From the NCBI GenBank assembly GCA_040290295.1, contig PSMW01000004.1, forward strand, positions 114,511 through 178,510: a stretch of 64,000 nt of DNA, written 5' to 3'. Source of the DNA: CAADGV01 sp040290295. Its GTDB lineage: Bacteria; Bacteroidota; Ignavibacteria; UBA10030; UBA6906. Under the pieces are notes generated by a model. It saw only the letters and a program-made list of their open reading frames with translations, searched no databases and was not told the origin of the DNA. Every line of letters starts with the position of its first letter. Position 1 is the first letter of the stretch. A program made the position numbers and the translations under genes. This document shows positions 60,112-64,000 of the stretch, in pieces.

Positions 60112-60553
60112 TCAATGGATGACTTTGATGTACCCCCAGCCCTCTTTCTGCTTCGTGATGATTTCAAAGATGCCGTCGGGAACCGTTCTAACGTTGGGAA
60201 GGAGGTGGCGTTTCTCGACGCCGTTGTTTCTGAGAGCCACGTCGCACACAGCAAAGGAAATGTTCGAATTTGCGAGAGCCGTCCTCACCTCGTCGATGAC
60301 TCTCGACCGTTCGGTCATGACCAGCATGAACCCCTTTCCGTACATGACGACCTCCAGTTGAGCATTGGCGTTCGACGAACTACTTTCTCGGATCCATCGC
60401 ACCACTGCCCTCTGATCCCAAGCTATCTCTGCTCGTCAGATCGAATACGACTCGATACGATCGATCCTGTTCCAGCGCATCGCGCTGTATCGGCAGGTGC
60501 AATGCCACGCTCATCGCTGTCGCGGCAATCAATGCTACGCGTAGACGCTTCAT
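60112..60553 (-). pseudogene. DsrE-like (COG1416-type) secreted protein, frameshifted
   Basis: The start (ATG at 60553, with AAAGGTG six bases upstream) encodes a signal-like N-terminus MKRLRVALIAATAMSVALHL and then SYRVVFDLTSRDS. The continuation RWIRESSSSNANAQLEVVMY, GKGFMLVMTERSRVIDEV, SFAVCDVALRNNGVEK and VPDGIFEIITKQKEGWGYIK is in another frame that starts at about 60405-60420. Joined, the protein has about 145 residues and matches DsrE/DsrF-like proteins (sulfur-relay fold), with a conserved single Cys (AVCD). One extra base or two missing bases near 60413-60422 explains the break. It may be an assembly error or a true decayed gene. No sulfur-relay partner is nearby. Confidence 0.7.
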
Positions 60554-60747
60554 GAGATCACCTTTCGATTGGTGTTTGGATAAAAGTTCTACAGAGAAGT
60601 CCTCTGCTGAGATTGTGAAAAAGCTGAATAAGCAATTTCGTGATATCGTTGTGCAAGTGAACATCGAGTTACGAGACCGGAAGGGGGCAGAGAATCGACT
60701 GCGACGATCCCTGCCACCCCGTTCCCCGTCACGCACCGACGCACTCA

Positions 60748-61014
60748 TCATCGCACGATGCTGTGCAGTTCCTGATACGAACGCTTGGGATGGATTCCGG
60801 GAGGCAAGTTCGGTGCGACAAACGTCGCGGAGAACGTATCCGCCTCCGACTTCGAAAGCCAGAGCTCGATCACCCGCTAACCATCGGCCGTCGGATGCGA
60901 TGTGCGAAGTACAAACCCGGGCGCTTACTTGATCATTGCGTGCAACGTCTCGCTTACTGCGTCATAGCCGCGTTGTGTTTGCCCTTTGATTTCTACCGTC
61001 ACGAGCACTGCCAT
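60748..61014 (-). pseudogene. Small barrel-like protein gene with two in-frame stop codons
   Basis: Read from ATG 61014 in one frame without shift, 88 residues appear: MAVLVTVEIKGQTQRGYDAV, SETLHAMIK, stop (TAA at 60925-60927), APGFVLRTSHPTADG, stop (TAG at 60877-60879), RVIELWLSKSEADTFSATF, VAPNLPPGIHPKRSYQELHS. This is the full layout of a small ABM-like dimeric barrel protein. The TAA probably replaces a Gln (CAA) and the TAG a Trp (TGG). Because of the stops no long open frame is seen. It lies 39 bp after the secreted-protein gene at 61054, in the same direction. Confidence 0.75.
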
Positions 61015-61053
61015 GGTTTCTCTTTGACTGAGATCGTTTGAGTCCGTTGACAT

Positions 61054-61404
61054 TCACTTTTTCATCTTCTCGTGGAACGATTTGATCTGCTCGCGGGTGA
61101 ATTTTCCGACCATCAGGATTTGGACATCTTTCCAGCCGGCGGGAAGCATCGCCCGCACCGCTGCCTCGTCCTTCGCTTCGAGGATCGCATAGCCCTTGTG
61201 GTTACCTGCCATGCATCCCCAATCGAATTGGGCAAGCGGCTTTTCTCCTTTTGCATCGAGTGCATCGAGGTCGGCAAGGCATTGATCAGGCGTGTGCGTG
61301 TCGATCACGAGGAAGCGTTGCCCTTTCGCAAGTGCCGCCTGCGTGAAAGCAGCAGTCAACAGGACGACCGCCGCCAAGGCGAGGAATGTTGCTCTGTGCG
61401 TCAT
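61054..61404 (-). CDS. Small secreted protein of unknown family
   Basis: 116 residues with GGAG before the ATG. It has a Sec signal (MTHRATFLALAAVVLLTAAF, cut after ALA) and a compact periplasmic domain: RFLVIDTHTPDQCLADLDAL, AQFDWGCMAGNHKGYAIL, EAKDEAAVRAMLPAGWKDVQ and a basic end (REQIKSFHEKMKK). Two Cys (DQC and GCM) could form a disulfide. The beta-alpha pattern looks like a ferredoxin-like barrel, similar to the pseudogene next door. I do not recognise the family. Upstream is the eroded, repeat-containing spacer. Confidence 0.7.
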   Translation of the reverse strand: MTHRATFLALAAVVLLTAAFTQAALAKGQRFLVIDTHTPDQCLADLDALDAKGEKPLAQFDWGCMAGNHKGYAILEAKDEAAVRAMLPAGWKDVQILMVGKFTREQIKSFHEKMKK

Positions 61405-61713
61405 GGTATTCTCCTACTAAAAAATGTGAACAGATATGTGAACTGTACGGAGAAAAGTATAGTTCATCGCACCGAGGGATTCAATCGCATGATGATGTGA
61501 TTTTAAAGTGTGGCGTGCGCGTTTGTGCCTTCGACGTGGGGTTCTCACAAAAGAAAGGCAAGAGCACCAAGGCCGATCAGCACCACCATCACCTGAAGAA
61601 ATCTCCGGGGGAGGACATGCAACCGCAGAGGTTCAGCGGTTATCAATGTGTTATGTCGTTCCGTTGCTTCCGAGAAACTCCAAAGGCGAAAGTGGAAACT
61701 TAACAGTTTATGA

Positions 61714-61816
61714 AACCGCAAAGGTCGCCAAGCATTTTCCCCCTTTGCGTTCTTTGCGCCACTTCGCGTCTTGGCGGTTCGATTGTTAACCGCAAAGGAC
61801 GCCAAGAGGCGCTAAG
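61714..61816. repeat. Palindromic repeat element near a GxxExxY gene
   Basis: AACCGCAAAGGTCGCCAAG (61714-61732) recurs as AACCGCAAAGGACGCCAAG (61788-61806). Between them 61741-61779 is an imperfect reverse complement of the same family (CTTTGCGCCACTTCGCGTCT then TGGCGGTT), so 61741-61816 forms a long hairpin around cgattgtt. Such CGCAAAG/GCCAAG repeats recur near GxxExxY genes in many environmental bacteria as far as I recall. The open frame at 61545-61805 is a by-product of the repeat. Confidence 0.7.
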
Positions 61817-62096
61817 TTTCCTGAAGATTATTCACCACTCGCTTAATCCCATTCTTTATCAAAGCAACGTTGAAGTTGATGAGAAAACCAAGCCTGCAGT
61901 TGGAAAGTTTCAGGTAAGTCAGTATTTGTGCGTGATGTAAATCGTTCAGCGTTTCAACGGATTTTATTTCGATCACAACGTTATTCTCGATGAGCAGATC
62001 GACACGGTATCCACAGTCTAATTTCACTTCCCTGTATACAATCGGTAAAGCTTTTTGTTGTTCTACCTTCAATCCAGCAAGGAAACGTAGCAGCAT
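61812..62096 (-). pseudogene. 5'-truncated GxxExxY (PD-(D/E)XK-like) protein gene
   Basis: 94 residues: FLAGLKVEQQKALPIVYREV, KLDCGYRVDLLIENNVVIEI, KSVETLNDLHHAQILTYLKL, SNCRLGFLINFNVALIKNGI. This is the C-terminal two-thirds of the GxxExxY family (nuclease-like fold with D..ExK: DLLIE, EIKSVE). The usual first ~35 residues, including the GxxExxY motif itself, are missing. The frame overlaps the end of a membrane-protein gene in another frame, and the point where its normal sequence begins (about 62080) matches the point where the membrane protein loses similarity. Function of the family is unknown. Confidence 0.75.
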
Positions 62097-62613
62097 TCAG
62101 TCCGATCAGCAGAACTCCGAGCAGCAGCGACAACAAAGCCCAGTGCGCGCCTAACCGACTGTGCCTGTACATCGGAATCGTCACAACAACCATCGACCAG
62201 CCGATGAAGAGATCCCACGCGAGATCGAGTCCGAAGTCCACGAACCGCAGGGCGCGACGTAAAATGTTCCAATCCATCTGCACTGGTCCTGCGAGCGATT
62301 GTTTCAACTCGTCAACACCGGCTCCTACAGAAAGCTGAATGGCGATCATCGCCGTCACCGTTGCTAAGGCGAACAGCGAAAGGATGAACGCAAAGCGATT
62401 TGCCACTCCCTGACGCTCGACAGCGATCAGGCGATACAAGGCGTAACTGTACACAACGCCGACGAGAGGCCAGGAGGTTGCTACGAGAAACGTGAGCGAC
62501 CTTTGCCACTGCGACGCCGGAAACGGCAAAGCGATCACGACAATGTACAGCGCAACCGACACGATTCCGCAGAGACCGCCGGTGGTCAGGAGCTTTTTGA
62601 GTTCGGTATCCAT
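61981..62613 (-). CDS. Membrane protein with foreign C-terminal end
   Basis: 210 residues. The first ~178 residues form about six membrane helices (GIVSVALYIVVIALPF; LTFLVATSWPLVGVVYSYAL; AFILSLFALATVTAMIAIQ; DLFIGWSMVVVTIPMY; WALLSLLLGVLLIGLNAATF), a DUF4386-like arrangement. From residue 179 (CWIEGRTTKSFTDCIQ...) the sequence is an out-of-frame reading of the GxxExxY gene and has no membrane character. The natural C-terminus, with probably one more helix, seems lost by a deletion. The 316 bp upstream to the response regulator gene contain only likely promoter. Confidence 0.65.
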   Translation of the reverse strand: MDTELKKLLTTGGLCGIVSVALYIVVIALPFPASQWQRSLTFLVATSWPLVGVVYSYALYRLIAVERQGVANRFAFILSLFALATVTAMIAIQLSVGAGVDELKQSLAGPVQMDWNILRRALRFVDFGLDLAWDLFIGWSMVVVTIPMYRHSRLGAHWALLSLLLGVLLIGLNAATFPCWIEGRTTKSFTDCIQGSEIRLWIPCRSAHRE

Positions 62614-62929
62614 TGATTTGTTCCACTTCGTGTAAAAGGAAAATACTCATAGTCAACTTTGCATCATCTTTTTTGCGCTGGCGGGTGTGGTACGATCTCT
62701 CCGTCAAGCCGCCCCCCTTCTGAAGACGGACGTCTGCACTGTCCGCTCGTACGTGCGGCTGTGCTTGCGGGTTGCACTCAAAGAAACACCCCATGACGCC
62801 ATAGACACGCTGCACCACTGAAAGCTTTTCAGCGTTCGAGAGCCGCCGTGCATCGGTAGAACAATGTCAGATTCGTGCACTGACTGCACTTCCTCCGGAG
62901 GTGCGAGAGCGTCATCTGTTCATACTCTC
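62614..62929. other. Intergenic region, no gene found
   Basis: About 316 bp between the membrane-protein gene and the response regulator. I see no coding frame with family resemblance on either strand. It probably contains the promoter of the membrane-protein gene (minus strand) and the 3' end of the two-component transcript. Confidence 0.5.
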
Positions 62930-63554
62930 TCATCTCCTCCTCAGCGCCATGGCGATGGCTTGCGCTTTGNNNNNNNNNNNNNNNNNNNNNNNNNNNNNNN
63001 NNNNNNNNNNNNNNNNNNNNNNNNNNNNNNNNNNNNNNNNNNNNNNNNNNNNNNNNNNNNNNNNNNNNNNNNNNNNNNNNNNNNNNNNNNNNNNNNNNNN
63101 NNNNNNNNNCCGAAAGATCGGCGGCGGGGTGAGCATCGCGGAAGATGGCAAGCACGCGGCGGGCAACTTTCGGCGTCATCGGCGCGCCGCCCCGCGCAAG
63201 ATCGTACACAGCTTCAACGATGTCCTCGGGCGGTGTTCGCTTCAACAGATAGCCCGATGCCCCGGCGCACACTGCCTCGAAGATGCGGCGGTCGTCTTCG
63301 TACACCGTCAGCATCAAGACGTCGGCTGAGGGAAGCTGTTCGCGTAGTTTCACGATCGCTTCGATGCCCGACATGCCTGGCAGGCCGATGTCCATCAAAA
63401 CGATGCGAGGCTCGATCGTACGTGCCTTTCGCAGGAATGTCTCGGCGTCGCCGAATGCCCCGACGCACCGCAGGTTTTCGGAGCAGTCGATGAGCTGCAC
63501 GAGGCTCTCCCGCAGCGCAGCGTTGTCTTCGACGATGGCGACGGTGACAGTCAT
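62930..63554 (-). CDS. NarL/LuxR-type response regulator (interrupted by assembly gap)
   Basis: ATG at 63554. The receiver domain is clear: TVTVAIVEDNAALRESLVQL (acidic pair), IEPRIVLMDIGLPGMSGIEA (phospho-Asp), DVLMLTVYEDDRRIFEAV (Thr) and ASGYLLKRTPPEDIVEAV (Lys). It then enters 140 N that hide most of the LuxR DNA-binding domain. After the gap KAQAIAMALRRR and TGA (62930-62932) is the usual C-terminus. That end is in a different frame relative to the N count, so the gap length is only an estimate. Expected length is about 208 residues. It pairs with the histidine kinase gene 46 bp upstream. Confidence 0.85.
62970..63109. other. Assembly gap (140 N)
   Basis: A run of 140 N inside the response regulator gene. 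The frames on both sides do not agree by this length, so the real gap is probably 139 or another size differing by one base modulo three. Confidence 0.99.
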
Positions 63555-63600
63555 GGCGTGTGTAGGTTCCTCATTCGTCTCACCAATGTCAATCCCATCT

Positions 63601-64000
63601 TTATGTGAGGGGAAGGTTGAGTCGAACTGCAGTTCCCTTTCCATGCGCAGAGTCGATCTCGAGCACAGCACCGAGTTCGCGTGCCCGTCGCTTCATGTTC
63701 CTAAGTCTATTCCCTGTGACCATCGCATCGCAGTCGAATCCTCTTCCATCATCTTCGATAGAAAGTCTCAGCACGCGTGTTGCGACCTGCACAACAATGT
63801 GAACGTTCGAGCACCCCGAATGCTTCGCAATGTTGTTGATCACCTCTTTGAACACAAGATAGAGATGCCTTTGCTTCTCCATCAGGATTTTCACGTCGGT
63901 GCGGTCCTTCGGAAATTCGGCAGTGCAGCGGATGCTGTGTGAGTCGAGCACTTCATCGGCGAACGAGCGCATGCGCAGCAGAAGATCGTCGAGCGAGTCG
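63601..64000 (-). CDS. NarL-type sensor histidine kinase, C-terminal part
   Basis: Runs off the window end; about 132 C-terminal residues are visible, from DSLDDLLLRMRSFADEVL onward. HATPase_c motifs: HLYLVFKEVINNIAKHSGCS (N box), LRLSIEDDGRGFDCDAM (G1) and NRLRNMKRRARELGAVLEID (G2), HGKGTAVRLNLPLT at the end. The VINNIAKHS and GxxNMxxRA patterns are those of the NarX/HPK7 group, which matches the LuxR-type regulator encoded just downstream. Sensor part and dimerisation His are outside the window, so the stimulus is unknown. Confidence 0.92.
   Translation of the reverse strand, partial: DSLDDLLLRMRSFADEVLDSHSIRCTAEFPKDRTDVKILMEKQRHLYLVFKEVINNIAKHSGCSNVHIVVQVATRVLRLSIEDDGRGFDCDAMVTGNRLRNMKRRARELGAVLEIDSAHGKGTAVRLNLPLT

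Noticed and set aside
61545..61805. 86-residue minus-strand ORF in the spacer before GxxExxY
   Set aside because: The protein (AKTRSGAKNAKGENA...) is the translation of the palindromic repeat; not a real gene.
1..64000. CRISPR arrays and cas genes
   Set aside because: No series of regularly spaced identical repeats was seen. The only tandem array is the coding TSP3 repeat at 49565-50056.
1..64000. tRNA and rRNA genes
   Set aside because: No cloverleaf-like T-loop/acceptor combination or rRNA sequence was noticed. The few GTTCGAA strings lie inside coding genes such as tnaA. A tRNAscan/Infernal run would decide.

Overview
The window looks like a scaffold of an environmental (metagenome-assembled) genome from the Bacteroidota-Chlorobiota-Ignavibacteriota side of the tree, possibly a Kapabacteria or Ignavibacteria relative. 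The pointers are a bacillithiol gene (bshC), OmpA proteins with thrombospondin type 3 repeats, a cytochrome oxidase subunit II whose loop resembles Bacteroidota forms, multi-copper/haem respiration and mixed ATG/GTG/TTG starts with clear AGGAGG-type ribosome sites. That placement is inference. Two N runs (37207-37250 and 62970-63109) mark assembly gaps. Several otherwise well-kept genes carry single disruptions (tnaA, glnA, amt, a DsrE-like gene), so either assembly errors or real decay must be kept in mind.

Region by region: 1-5 kb holds small stress or redox proteins (hemerythrin-like, a dimeric-barrel protein, a zincin, a Yip1-like membrane protein), tryptophanase and a Bcp peroxiredoxin. 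5.2-11.8 kb is an RND efflux operon (TetR, TolC, membrane fusion protein, RND pump). 12-19.9 kb holds housekeeping and metabolic genes: apt, an enoyl-CoA hydratase, an exported aldo/keto reductase, mgsA, an lrp-amt-glnA nitrogen operon, rpe and an orphan PASTA protein. 20-31.4 kb on the plus strand is a tight run of a nucleotidyltransferase-fold protein, three B12-type radical SAM enzymes, two methyltransferases, a heptosyltransferase-like GT9, a GT-C-like membrane protein and a metallophosphoesterase. This is the best candidate for an undescribed pathway, probably cell-envelope lipid or glycan modification. 31.4-34.6 kb is a nucleoside salvage operon (cdd, tdk, nupC, punA).

34.6-47.1 kb is one long minus-strand respiratory block. 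In transcription order it encodes a Rieske protein, a split b6/subunit IV-type cytochrome b, an octahaem cytochrome c with a coiled-coil stalk, a cupredoxin-like protein, oxidase subunits I, III and IV, two small membrane proteins, oxidase subunit II, haem A synthase, haem O synthase and a DUF420/CtaM-like factor. Together they would carry electrons from menaquinol to oxygen, with the enzymes that make the oxidase's haem A at the end of the same block.

47.5-59.9 kb has bshC on the plus strand, then the conserved translation/RNA operon rimP-nusA-infB-rbfA-truB-ribF-rpsO-pnp, followed by an OmpA/TSP3 outer membrane protein. 59.9-62.6 kb is an eroded zone: a frameshifted DsrE-like gene, a small barrel-protein gene with two stop codons that is invisible as an open frame, a repeat-rich spacer and a truncated GxxExxY gene fused to the end of a membrane-protein gene. 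62.9-64 kb is a NarL-type two-component system, with an assembly gap in the regulator and the kinase running off the end.
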